From: Pannonibacter phragmitetus DSM 14782
GTDB lineage: Bacteria > Pseudomonadota > Alphaproteobacteria > Rhizobiales > Stappiaceae
DNA length: 60,874 nt
Assembly (NCBI RefSeq): GCF_000382365.1
Contig: NZ_KB908216.1
Location: 1-60,874, forward strand
Direction of reading: 5' to 3'
How positions within the stretch are numbered: position 1 is the stretch's first letter; the number at the start of each line of letters is the position of its first letter. The position numbers and the translations under genes are program-made. Under the pieces are notes generated by a model that worked only from the letters and a program-made list of their open reading frames with translations, made no database searches and was not told the origin of the DNA. Positions 7,591-15,841 of the stretch are shown one piece after another.

Positions 7591-9276
7591 TCAGGCGGCA
7601 CGCACCTGATTGAGGAAGTCCGTCATTGCCCGACGCATGCGGGCCGACCGGTCATGCAGCTCCTCGATAGCCTGGCGCATGTCTTCACTGATGACCCCCG
7701 TCTGCTGCGCCGAGTTGCTCACAGTGCCGATGGAGTCCGTCACGCCATGGGTGCTGCTGGCAGCTTGCGAGACGTTGCGGGCGATCTCGTTGGTGGCTGC
7801 ATTTTGCTGCTCGGTCGCCGCAGCCATGGCCGTGGTACGTTCGGAAATCAGCTTCACCATTTCAGCCACGGCAGCCGTCGCCTCAATGGACTCGGATGCA
7901 GCCACGCGCATCTCGGAGATCTGGCTGTCGATTTCTTCCGTCGCCTTGGCTGTCTGCTCTGCCAGCGCCTTCACCTCGCTAGCGACAACGGCAAAGCCCC
8001 GGCCAGCCTCACCCGCACGGGCAGCCTCGATGGTGGCATTCAGGGCCAGCAGGTTGGTCTGGTTGGCGATGTCATTGATGAGACGCGTCACATCACCAAT
8101 GCGAACCACCACATCCTGCAGTTTGCCGACCGCCTGATTGGAACGGTCCACCTCGGTCTCCGCCTTGGCAGCAACCTTCGAGGCGGAGTGCACCTGCTCG
8201 TTGATCTCGGCGATGGAAGCCGACAGCTCTTCCGTGGCACTGGCAACCGTGTTGACGTTGTTCGTCGTGTGCTGGGAAGCCTCGGCGACGGACGCAGCCT
8301 GACGGTTTGTCTCGCTGGCGATGGTGGCCAGAGAGGAGGCCGTGCCCTTGAGGTTCGTCAGCCCGCCAATCATCTCGTCGGAGATGGAAAGCACGGCTTG
8401 CTCGAAGGAGTTGGCAACAGCTCCCATGCCGCGCTTGCGCGCTTCTTCGGCCTCGGCACGCTGGTGCTCTGCAGCAGCTTCCAGATCGCGGGTCCGCAGC
8501 ATGTTCTCGCGGAAGATCTCCATGGCGCCGGCCATGTCGCCAATCTCGTCACGCCGGCCGCTCAGGTTCACCTGTGCGTTCAGATCACCACTGGCAAGAC
8601 GCCCCAGCACGACCGACAGGGTCTTCAAGGGCCGCGAAACCAGCCGGAAGTTCAGGTAGCCGAAAAGCATGGCCACGAACAGCATCAGCCCAGCGCTGCC
8701 CAGCGCGATTGTCCGTGCATCGGACAAGGCTGCCTTCTCGATTTCAGCCAGCCTCCCGATCTTCGCGTCGATTGTCTCTTCAAGCGCCCGGATGGCCTCA
8801 GTGGCCTTGGCCTGAAGCGCGTTGCCTTCACCCGACAGTTCCATGGCCCGGGCAAGATCCACTGTCTCCGGCGTGCGCATGTTCTGGATCTGCGCGTCGA
8901 CAAACTGCACCTGCCAGGCATTCAATGTCGATGAGATGTCTGACACCAGACCGGAATCGGATGGGGAGACATCCGCGACACTGCTGCCAAGCGTGGCGAG
9001 CAGTCCCTTGACCTCCTCTCCCATGGCCTTTGCACGGGCAAGAGCCTCCCGGTCTCCTGTCAGCAGGAAGACTTTCAGTTCAAGGTTTTCCTCAATGACG
9101 GACACCTCAAGGTTGTCGATCTGCGTGGCAACCTGATAGTGGCGCGACATGGCCGTCACCGCGTCGGCGGCGGCGACGGTCTTGTAGTAGGTGGTAAGGC
9201 CCGCCGCGAGGCTGATCAGCGACAAACCGGCGAAGGCAGCAATGCCCTTTTGGCCAACAGAAAGATTCTTCAGCAT
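7591..9276 (-). CDS. Methyl-accepting chemotaxis protein
   Basis: A 561-residue chemoreceptor with classical topology: a first membrane helix at ~10-30, a ~160-residue periplasmic four-helix-type sensor, a second membrane helix at ~190-212, a HAMP domain to ~265 and a cytoplasmic coiled coil. The hairpin tip ([19 protein letters not shown], then [18 protein letters not shown], near residues 400-440) is the binding site for CheW and CheA. There is no C-terminal CheR/CheB-tethering pentapeptide. It is preceded by a gene for a soluble periplasmic protein only 13 bases away, and followed by a strong terminator, so the two form a bicistronic unit. The ligand is unknown. Confidence 0.95.
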   Translation of the reverse strand: MLKNLSVGQKGIAAFAGLSLISLAAGLTTYYKTVAAADAVTAMSRHYQVATQIDNLEVSVIEENLELKVFLLTGDREALARAKAMGEEVKGLLATLGSSVADVSPSDSGLVSDISSTLNAWQVQFVDAQIQNMRTPETVDLARAMELSGEGNALQAKATEAIRALEETIDAKIGRLAEIEKAALSDARTIALGSAGLMLFVAMLFGYLNFRLVSRPLKTLSVVLGRLASGDLNAQVNLSGRRDEIGDMAGAMEIFRENMLRTRDLEAAAEHQRAEAEEARKRGMGAVANSFEQAVLSISDEMIGGLTNLKGTASSLATIASETNRQAASVAEASQHTTNNVNTVASATEELSASIAEINEQVHSASKVAAKAETEVDRSNQAVGKLQDVVVRIGDVTRLINDIANQTNLLALNATIEAARAGEAGRGFAVVASEVKALAEQTAKATEEIDSQISEMRVAASESIEATAAVAEMVKLISERTTAMAAATEQQNAATNEIARNVSQAASSTHGVTDSIGTVSNSAQQTGVISEDMRQAIEELHDRSARMRRAMTDFLNQVRAA

Positions 9277-9289
9277 TCTCAGCCTCCCG

Positions 9290-9904
9290 TCAGCTGCCGG
9301 TACCAGAGCGGCGCTCGAGCTCGGTCAGGTTAATTTCAATGGTGGCAGCGCCGATGGGCTTTCCGCTTTCGGGATCGGCGATCGTGACATTCAGCTGGGA
9401 CAGCCAGACCTTGAGCTCTTCGTTCCATTCCGCCTCATCAATGAAAATGGCATCGGCACCGAGAGGGAATGTCTTCTGGAACTTGGCCTCATCACCTTGC
9501 CAGTAGTCACTGGTGATGCTGCTCTGGCCAACGTTGAGCCCATTCGCATCCATCACGAAAATCTCGGCATAGAGGCCCAGGCTTCCCGCCTGCATGCGCA
9601 AAAGATAGGTGGACAGCGGGGCAGACAGCGTCGCCGCGATCAGGGGCTTGTCGCTCGCCTTGCGCTCGTCCACCCATTGCTTGTCAAGCGTATCAATCTC
9701 CGCCTGCGAGATCGTGCCGCGCTTGCCGTTCTGCGCCTTGATCGAAAGCGGCACAATGGGATTGCCCAGCGCCTCCCTCACGCTCTCAATCACGGCAGGG
9801 GTGATCAGAGACGCAGGATCGGGAGCGGCAGGCTGCGCCTGGGCAGCAGAATGCAACCCAGTTGCAATCAAAACAAGAACCGCGGCGGCGCAAACGTTTT
9901 TCAT
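9290..9904 (-). CDS. Secreted periplasmic Cache/PDC-like sensor protein
   Basis: A 204-residue protein with a clear Sec signal peptide (hydrophobic core ~5-22, cleavage after AQAQ). The mature part resembles a single PDC/Cache sensor module. Its core reads [20 protein letters not shown], then [12 protein letters not shown], and ends with [14 protein letters not shown], the usual last strand of such domains. It has no membrane anchor or output domain. It is co-transcribed with the chemoreceptor gene, which starts 13 bases downstream. I infer that it binds a small ligand and presents it to that receptor, as periplasmic binding proteins do for some chemoreceptors. The family assignment is by pattern only. 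Confidence 0.75.
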   Translation of the reverse strand: MKNVCAAAVLVLIATGLHSAAQAQPAAPDPASLITPAVIESVREALGNPIVPLSIKAQNGKRGTISQAEIDTLDKQWVDERKASDKPLIAATLSAPLSTYLLRMQAGSLGLYAEIFVMDANGLNVGQSSITSDYWQGDEAKFQKTFPLGADAIFIDEAEWNEELKVWLSQLNVTIADPESGKPIGAATIEINLTELERRSGTGS

Positions 9905-10093
9905 AATGAGCCTCGTGCATTTTTACATGCACAAGGCTGAAATAAGCCAGTTAAGAATGAATGAAGCTGCACAGCTAAAGGTCACAACGACCAATTTAAA
10001 AGCACACTATGTCAAAAATGTTCAATCTGAAGTCAAACAGATGAAAATTGCACGCAACTCTCGCTGATCACGCATCGTCAAATATGACAATAA

Positions 10094-10948
10094 TCAAAAT
10101 TCAAGCAAATGACGCAACGACACTCGATAGTTTTCATAGAGGAACCGGTATCCAAGTTCCTGCTTAAGGCGCTCGTTTGAAACGCGCTTGTTCTCGCCAT
10201 AAAAAGAACGCGCCATAGGCGAAAGCTCCGCCGTTTCAAAATCTTGCTCCGGTGGCGGTTGTATCCCCAAAAGCTCCGCCCCGTACGTGACCACATCCTG
10301 CGGCGGCGCGGGCTCATCATCCGTCACATTGTAAATGCGCGTTTTCGGCTGCGCGAGCGACGCTTCCAACGCACCCGCAATGTCCTCGACACGGATGCGG
10401 TTGAACACCTGACCCGGCTTCACAAGCCGTCTGGCCGTACCGTCGCGCAGGTTGATGAGCGCATTGCGGCCGGGCCCGTAGATGCCGGACAGACGGAAGA
10501 TCTGCACCGGCAGCTCCGTCTTCGCGGCAAATTCCAGCCAGGCGTTTTCAGCCGCCACGCGCTGCACCGACCGGCGTGACACCGGGCGGCAGGGCGTGTC
10601 TTCATCCACCCAGGCGCCATCATGGTCGCCATAAACACCCACGGTGGAAAGATAGCCAATCCACTGCGGACGGCCTGCGGCAACATCCGCGCCGTGATGC
10701 ACCAGCACCGGATCGCCTGCCTCATCCGGCGCAATCGACTGGAGCACGTGGGTTGCGCTGGCCAGAGCCTCACGAATGCCCTCACCCGGTTGCGTGCCGT
10801 CAAACAGAAAGGGCTCGACGCCCAGCGCCTTCAGCTGCTCCGCCTTGGCCTGCGAGCGCGTGGTGCCGCCGATCCAGCTGCAGCGGTGCCGGACACGCTC
10901 CACGAAAGCCTTCGAGGAATAGCCAACTCCGAAGATGAACAGGCGCAT
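10094..10948 (-). CDS. NAD(P)-dependent epimerase/dehydratase-like protein (YeeZ-like SDR)
   Basis: A 284-residue extended short-chain dehydrogenase fold. The N-terminus MRLFIFGVGYSSKAF carries the dinucleotide loop in the GxGYxS form seen in YeeZ-like proteins. The middle has YLSTVGVYGDHDGAWVDE and RLSGIYGPGRNALI, the normal pattern for substrate-site residues. The canonical YxxxK catalytic pair is not obvious: the region following the GVYG motif reads SVQRVAAENAW. It may therefore be a binding or atypical enzyme. It precedes the RNA methyltransferase pair in the opposite reading order, ending the three-gene minus-strand run. The substrate is unknown. Confidence 0.8.
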   Translation of the reverse strand: MRLFIFGVGYSSKAFVERVRHRCSWIGGTTRSQAKAEQLKALGVEPFLFDGTQPGEGIREALASATHVLQSIAPDEAGDPVLVHHGADVAAGRPQWIGYLSTVGVYGDHDGAWVDEDTPCRPVSRRSVQRVAAENAWLEFAAKTELPVQIFRLSGIYGPGRNALINLRDGTARRLVKPGQVFNRIRVEDIAGALEASLAQPKTRIYNVTDDEPAPPQDVVTYGAELLGIQPPPEQDFETAELSPMARSFYGENKRVSNERLKQELGYRFLYENYRVSLRHLLEF

Positions 10949-10965
10949 GGGCTTCTCCCTGATGC

Positions 10966-11799
10966 TCAGAGGCTCAGTTTCTTGCGGCGGATCTCGTAAA
11001 GCGTGATGCCGGTGGCGACCGCCAGATTGAGGCTGTCCGCCTGCCCGGCCTGCGGAATGCGCACCAGCGTCTTGCAGGCGGCAGCCAGGTCATCGGAAAG
11101 GCCCTGCTGCTCGTTGCCCATGATGAGCAGCGCCGGCTCGCGGTAGTCCACCGTCCGGTAATCGACGGAACCGGCAAGGTGGGTGCCCGCCACCGTGCCC
11201 GGCCATTTCGCCATCATCGTCTTGAAAGCGTCTGCAGAGGTCTTGACCAGCGGCACATGGAACAGCGAGCCCATGGTGGCGCGCACCGCTTCCACCGCGA
11301 AGGGGTCGGTACAGTCACCGATGAGGATCACGCCGGAAGCCCCCACCGCGTCCGCCGTGCGGATGATGGTGCCCAGATTGCCCGGATCGCGCACCCGGTC
11401 GAGGGCGATCCAGACGGTAGACAGGGCCGGGTCGATGCGCTCCAGCGGTGTCAGCTGCTGCTCGTAAACGCCAACCACCATCTGCGGGTTTTCCTTGCGG
11501 GTGATCGCCTCCAGAATGGGCGTGTTCACCTCCAGGATCAGCGCGCCGCGCGACTTGGCCGTAGCGGCTGCCTTCTGCGCAATCGGGTTGTCCCGCGCTT
11601 CCGGCCCCAGCGCCAGATAGCGGACAGTCCACCCGGCATCGAGCGCATCCGTCGCCAGCTTCAACCCTTCCGCCACGAAGAGACCGGACTGCGTGCGGTG
11701 CTTGCGCATCGCGACGAGGCCCTTGATTTCCTTGATGATCGGATTGGAATGGCTGGTGATCTGCTTCACCGCCCCCATGCGGGGTCTTTGCTCGCTCAT
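10966..11799 (-). CDS. TrmH/SpoU-family RNA 2'-O-methyltransferase
   Basis: A 277-residue SPOUT methyltransferase with an N-terminal substrate-binding domain (SHSNPIIKEIKGLVAMRKHR, then GLFVAEGLKLATDAL). The C-terminal trefoil-knot domain has the three SpoU motifs: VRDPGNLGTIIRTADAVGA, LLIMGNEQQGLSDDL and IPQAGQADSLNLAVATGI. These indicate 2'-O-ribose methylation of rRNA or tRNA using SAM. The start codon overlaps the end of the upstream methyltransferase gene by four bases (ATGA), implying translational coupling. Whether the target is 23S rRNA (RlmB-like) or tRNA cannot be told from sequence. Confidence 0.92.
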   Translation of the reverse strand: MSEQRPRMGAVKQITSHSNPIIKEIKGLVAMRKHRTQSGLFVAEGLKLATDALDAGWTVRYLALGPEARDNPIAQKAAATAKSRGALILEVNTPILEAITRKENPQMVVGVYEQQLTPLERIDPALSTVWIALDRVRDPGNLGTIIRTADAVGASGVILIGDCTDPFAVEAVRATMGSLFHVPLVKTSADAFKTMMAKWPGTVAGTHLAGSVDYRTVDYREPALLIMGNEQQGLSDDLAAACKTLVRIPQAGQADSLNLAVATGITLYEIRRKKLSL

Positions 11800-12863
11800 G
11801 CGCCGCTCCAGCGGGAAAAGAGGGATGTGGACAGGCAGCGCTCGCCCTTTTCCTCACGGATGACAAGCTCGCCGGATTCCAGCAGGCCGCCCTGCTTCGA
11901 CAGGGTTTCGGCCATCAGCTCATGGACGGAGAGGAAAGAGGCGCGGATGGCATAGGCTGTCAGGATCATGAAGAGCGCGTTGGGAGACAGCAGCTGGCGC
12001 AGCATGTCCAGCATTTCCGGCAGGTTGACGAACAGGTCCCAAACCTCGCCCTTGGGGCCGCGGCCATATTTCGGCGGATCAAGGATGATGCCGTCATAGG
12101 TGCTGCCACGCCGCACCTCGCGGGCCACAAACTTGCTGGCGTCTTCGAGGATCCAGCGGATCGGCAGATCGCCGAGGCCGGACAGATCCTGATTTTCGCG
12201 GGCGTAGGCAATCGCCTTCTTGGAGGCATCCACATGGGTGACATGGGCGCCAGCGGCAGCGGGCAGCAGCGAGGCAAGGCCGGTGTAGCCGAAGAGGTTC
12301 AGCACCTTCACCTGACGGCCAGGTTCGGCGGCGCGCGCCTCGCGGACCTTTTCCATCACCCAGTCCCAGTGCGGGGCCTGCTCGGGGAACACGCCCACAT
12401 GGCGGAAGGACATGAAGCGGCCGAAGTAACGCGCCGGCCCATAGGCCATTTCCCAGGTCTCGGGCACACTGCCGGCAAACTTCCAGCGGCCGGGACCTTC
12501 CTCGTCCACGTCACCGGTGAAGACCGCATCCGCACGGTCCCAGACCGCCTGCTTCAGGCGCGGCAGGCCCATCGCCTGCGGTTCGGGCCGGACGACGGTG
12601 AAGCGGCCATAGCGCTCCAGCTTCTGCCCGCGCCCCATGTCCAGCAGAGCATAGTCCTTCCACCCGGCCGTTTCGAGGATCACCGGCCAGCGGGCCGCAG
12701 GCGGCAGCCCCGGGCGGGCCGCAGCGGAAACGGCAGCCCCGCGCTCTGGCAGGGAAGCATGGCCGGTTTCAACGGCGGCGGCGGGCGTTTGCGGGGTTTG
12801 AGGGGCCTGGGCCACGGGCAAAACTTTCCGGAAGTCTCGATAACACGGTATTGTCTCAGCCAT
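11796..12863 (-). CDS. Class I SAM-dependent rRNA methyltransferase (RlmI-like)
   Basis: A 355-residue protein. The first ~60 residues are Pro/Ala-rich and probably disordered. The Rossmann methyltransferase domain follows, with motif I VLNLFGYTGLASLLPAAAGA, motif II VTHVDASKKAIAYARENQ and the catalytic loop ILDPPKYGRGPKGEVW. The DPPKYGRG form is typical of RlmI/RlmK-like 23S rRNA cytosine or guanine methyltransferases. The PUA domain of E. coli RlmI is not evident. The gene leads a coupled pair with the TrmH-family gene, so two RNA-modifying enzymes are made together. An upstream region of about 190 bases divides it from the divergent regulator gene. Confidence 0.88.
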   Translation of the reverse strand: MAETIPCYRDFRKVLPVAQAPQTPQTPAAAVETGHASLPERGAAVSAAARPGLPPAARWPVILETAGWKDYALLDMGRGQKLERYGRFTVVRPEPQAMGLPRLKQAVWDRADAVFTGDVDEEGPGRWKFAGSVPETWEMAYGPARYFGRFMSFRHVGVFPEQAPHWDWVMEKVREARAAEPGRQVKVLNLFGYTGLASLLPAAAGAHVTHVDASKKAIAYARENQDLSGLGDLPIRWILEDASKFVAREVRRGSTYDGIILDPPKYGRGPKGEVWDLFVNLPEMLDMLRQLLSPNALFMILTAYAIRASFLSVHELMAETLSKQGGLLESGELVIREEKGERCLSTSLFSRWSGA

Positions 12864-13053
12864 TAGGGCGGAGCGGGCCTGCGGTCAATCGGCTAACCCT
12901 GATTTATGCGCCCCGCGAAAACTGCCCTAAGGGACACAGCTTACTGGACTTGGGATTGAAATTCCTACAGAAATTACTTTGACAAGCTGGTGCGAATTTG
13001 ATCGGCTGTGCCCATGCAGGGTGCATGATGCATGCATGTATTGGGAGAGTTAG

Positions 13054-14022
13054 ATGCTGCCAGGTTCTCATGATCCCACGCGCAGGCACGCTGACAGGGT
13101 GCGGGAAACAGTCGAGAACAACGGCTGCGCTGCACATTCGCTTGTTGCTGCTTCCTGGCGCCGCTCGATGTTGTATCACGGCCTTGATCCCAATCTGGAC
13201 CAGCCTGCGGTGCGGGTGGAAGAACACACGCTGGCACAAGCGCGCGACCGGATGGGAAGCCTGCTGGAGATCGCCGTGCCTGCCCTCGACAGGCTGAATG
13301 CAACGCTTGCGCCCAGCGGCTGCAGCATCCTGCTGAGTGACAAGGAGGGCCTGTTGCTGGAGACCCGCGAAGCGCCCGGCGATCAGAGCGAATTTGCGCG
13401 CTGGGGCCTGACGGCTGGCGGCGTGTGGAGCGAGGCGCAGCAGGGCACCAATGGCATTGGCACATGCGCCATCGAGAAACGCCTGGTGATCGTGCATCAG
13501 GATCAGCATTTCCGCGTCAGCAACACGGAAATAAGCTGCATTGCCGCCCCGATCTTCGATCATCTTGGCGACCTTGCCGCGGTGCTGGACATTTCCAGCT
13601 GCAGGCGCGACCTCACCCTCGCCTATGCGCAGGTGCTCGGGATGGTGGTCACGGAAAGTGCCCGTGCCATGGAGAGCGATCTGTTCCGGATGGCCTATCC
13701 CGGCTGCCGGATTGTCGTGGCCAAGGGCCACGGACACGGCGGCGTTTCTCTTCTGGCGCTGGATCCCGATGATGTGATCACCGGCGCGACCCGTCTTGCC
13801 CGCAAGATGCTGGGCCTGACCGACGCCATCCTTGCCTCTGCGCCCGGCGCAGCCGCCTATCTCGGCTCGGCAGCGGAGGAGGACCCACGCGCCGCGGAAA
13901 AGGCCGCACTGCGCCGGGCACTCGCCCGGGCGAAAGGCAATGTCTCGGCCGCCGCCCGTGACCTCGGCATCAGCCGGGCCACCATGTACCGTAAGATGGG
14001 CCAGCTCGGCCTCGACGGCTGA
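13054..14022 (+). CDS. GAF-Fis transcriptional regulator lacking the AAA+ domain
   Basis: A 322-residue regulator resembling the two ends of AcoR-type activators. The N-terminus (~20-60, including VAASWRRSMLYHGLDPNLD) is the segment conserved before the GAF domain in that family. The GAF domain spans ~60-200, with GVWSEAQQGTNGIGTCAIEK and a sensor core ending in AVLDISS. A Fis-type helix-turn-helix closes the protein (~280-320, ALARAKGNVSAAARDLGIS). The sigma-54-interacting AAA+ ATPase with its GAFTGA loop is missing, so it cannot act as a canonical enhancer-binding protein. It lies just upstream of the cox genes in the same orientation and probably controls them. ATG at 13054 is preceded by a GGGAG site. 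The 190-base upstream region contains nested TGCATG-type repeats at about 13020-13038 that could be an autoregulatory site. Confidence 0.82.
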   Translation: MLPGSHDPTRRHADRVRETVENNGCAAHSLVAASWRRSMLYHGLDPNLDQPAVRVEEHTLAQARDRMGSLLEIAVPALDRLNATLAPSGCSILLSDKEGLLLETREAPGDQSEFARWGLTAGGVWSEAQQGTNGIGTCAIEKRLVIVHQDQHFRVSNTEISCIAAPIFDHLGDLAAVLDISSCRRDLTLAYAQVLGMVVTESARAMESDLFRMAYPGCRIVVAKGHGHGGVSLLALDPDDVITGATRLARKMLGLTDAILASAPGAAAYLGSAAEEDPRAAEKAALRRALARAKGNVSAAARDLGISRATMYRKMGQLGLDG

Positions 14023-14034
14023 CCCTCCCGTACC

Positions 14035-14052
14035 TGTCTCAAATCTGCGACA
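14035..14052. promoter_or_regulatory. Dyad upstream of the cox cluster
   Basis: TGTCTCA-N4-TGCGACA is a nearly perfect inverted repeat (one mismatch) immediately after the regulator gene. TGTC-N10-GACA dyads are typical upstream sites of AcoR-type GAF-Fis regulators, which makes this a candidate binding site. The remaining ~335 bases before coxG hold no gene I can support. A sequence resembling a sigma-54 promoter (CCGGCATG...TTGCC near 14057) has spacing one base too long. Confidence 0.4.
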
Positions 14053-14387
14053 GATCCGGCATGTTTTATTGCCGCACAGGTCTTTTCCCTTATGCCGGAG
14101 CAGCGCACACTTCAGGTCCTTGGCCGGGCAGATGGCAGCCCGGCGGCTCAGGGCGGGGCGCAATGTGGCAAGGGGTGGACCAGGCGCGCGACGGTGACAT
14201 CTGCCAGGCTCTGGCCGCAATCTTTCTTCTTTCTCTCCATGGGCTTGCCAGCTGCGTTCCAGTCCGGCACCCTTGGGAAGACGCAAGACAAGAGCCATAT
14301 GGGAAGGGCAGGCTGCGGACGGCAAGCCGTGATAGGCGCCAGCGCTGCGGCAAGCCTGCCCCCGAGGAGAGAGAGGCACGAAACACG

Positions 14388-15089
14388 ATGGACATGACAG
14401 GGGAATACCGCATCCCGGCACCGCGAACCGATGTCTGGAATGCCCTGAACGATCCGGACGTGCTGAAAGCATGCATTCCGGGCTGCGACAGCCTGGAGAT
14501 GACCTCGCCCACGGAAATGACGGCGGCCGTCACCGCCAAGATCGGCCCCGTGAAGGCCAAGTTTAAGGGCGCGGTCACGCTTGAAAATCTCAACCCGCCG
14601 GAAAGCTACACCATCGCCGGTGAAGGCAAGGGCGGCGTTGCCGGTTTTGCAAAGGGATCCGCCGACGTGCATCTTGCCGAAGACGGCGGGGACACCATTC
14701 TCAGTTACACCGTGAAGGCACAGGTGGGCGGCAAGCTGGCCCAGCTGGGCAGCCGCCTGATCGACAGCACCGCCCGCAAGATGGCCGACGAGTTCTTCGG
14801 CAATTTCTCGCAGATGGTTGCCGGAAACGCGGCTGCCACGGCAACGGCCGAAGACGGTGAACCGGACGCGGGCACGCTGGAAGAAGCCCGGTCGATTGCG
14901 ATGGAACAGGCGGGCGACGCCGTTGTCCATGCGGTTGAGGACGTGGAGAAAACGATCGGACACGCCGTGCATGAGGCTGAGGAGACAGTCGAAGCTGCGG
15001 CGGTGAAGGGAAGTTTTGGCGGGCCGATGGTCTGGGGTCTCGCCGCACTGGCGGCGATCATCGTCATCCTCGCCATCATGAGCAGGTAA
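14388..15089 (+). CDS. coxG: CoxG-family SRPBCC protein with C-terminal membrane anchor
   Basis: A 233-residue protein. The first ~150 residues form an SRPBCC/CoxG domain beginning MDMTGEYRIPAPRTDVW and containing LKACIPGCDSLE, the family signature. An acidic, coiled-coil-like linker follows, then a hydrophobic helix at ~212-231 close to the C-terminus, which anchors it on the cytoplasmic face of the membrane. CoxG in Oligotropha recruits CO dehydrogenase to the membrane; related proteins have been linked to delivery of quinones or to maturation. The start at 14388 has GGAGAGAGAGG upstream. The open frame continues 327 bases upstream, but that stretch is intergenic in character. It is the first gene of a G-S-L-M cluster. 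Confidence 0.88.
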   Translation: MDMTGEYRIPAPRTDVWNALNDPDVLKACIPGCDSLEMTSPTEMTAAVTAKIGPVKAKFKGAVTLENLNPPESYTIAGEGKGGVAGFAKGSADVHLAEDGGDTILSYTVKAQVGGKLAQLGSRLIDSTARKMADEFFGNFSQMVAGNAAATATAEDGEPDAGTLEEARSIAMEQAGDAVVHAVEDVEKTIGHAVHEAEETVEAAAVKGSFGGPMVWGLAALAAIIVILAIMSR

Positions 15090-15156
15090 GGAGCAGAACA
15101 TCTTTTAGCCCGCTGGTGACGCGACCGGAGAGCGGGAACAATTGAGGGAGGTATGA

Positions 15157-15645
<489 letters not shown>

Positions 15646-15656
15646 GACCGGCCCTT

Positions 15657-15684
15657 GCGGCGCTTGAGCCTCTCAAGGCGCCGC
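15657..15684 (+). other. Intercistronic hairpin between coxS and coxL
   Basis: GCGGCGC-TTGAG pairs with CTCAA-GGCGCCGC (one bulged base) around a 3-base loop, twelve bases past the coxS stop. No T-run follows. It may protect the 3' end of the upstream message or adjust the ratio of small to large subunit. The remaining ~155 bases to coxL show only its ribosome site. Confidence 0.45.
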
Positions 15685-15841
15685 CGAGCATCCCCATCCG
15701 CGCGGACGCGAAACCTGCGCGGCACATGACAAGCCGGAGAGCCGGACAAATGCCGTGAGGAGGCGGTGTCCGGCACTGCGGAACAAGGAAACGGCCTACG
15801 GGCAAAAGCCCGGCAGGAAACCTGTCTGAGGGAGTTGTGCC

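Noticed and set aside
14057-14074. Possible sigma-54 promoter before coxG
   Set aside because: The GG and GC elements are one base too far apart, and the adjacent regulator lacks the AAA+ domain needed to activate sigma-54.
14061-14387. N-terminal extension of CoxG
   Set aside because: The frame is open upstream but begins within the dyad/promoter area. The CoxG family starts at MDMTGEYRIP with a good ribosome site at 14388.
12904-14472. A 522-codon minus-strand frame under the GAF-Fis regulator gene
   Set aside because: It overlaps the well-supported regulator and the intergenic region before coxG, and contains no recognisable domain.
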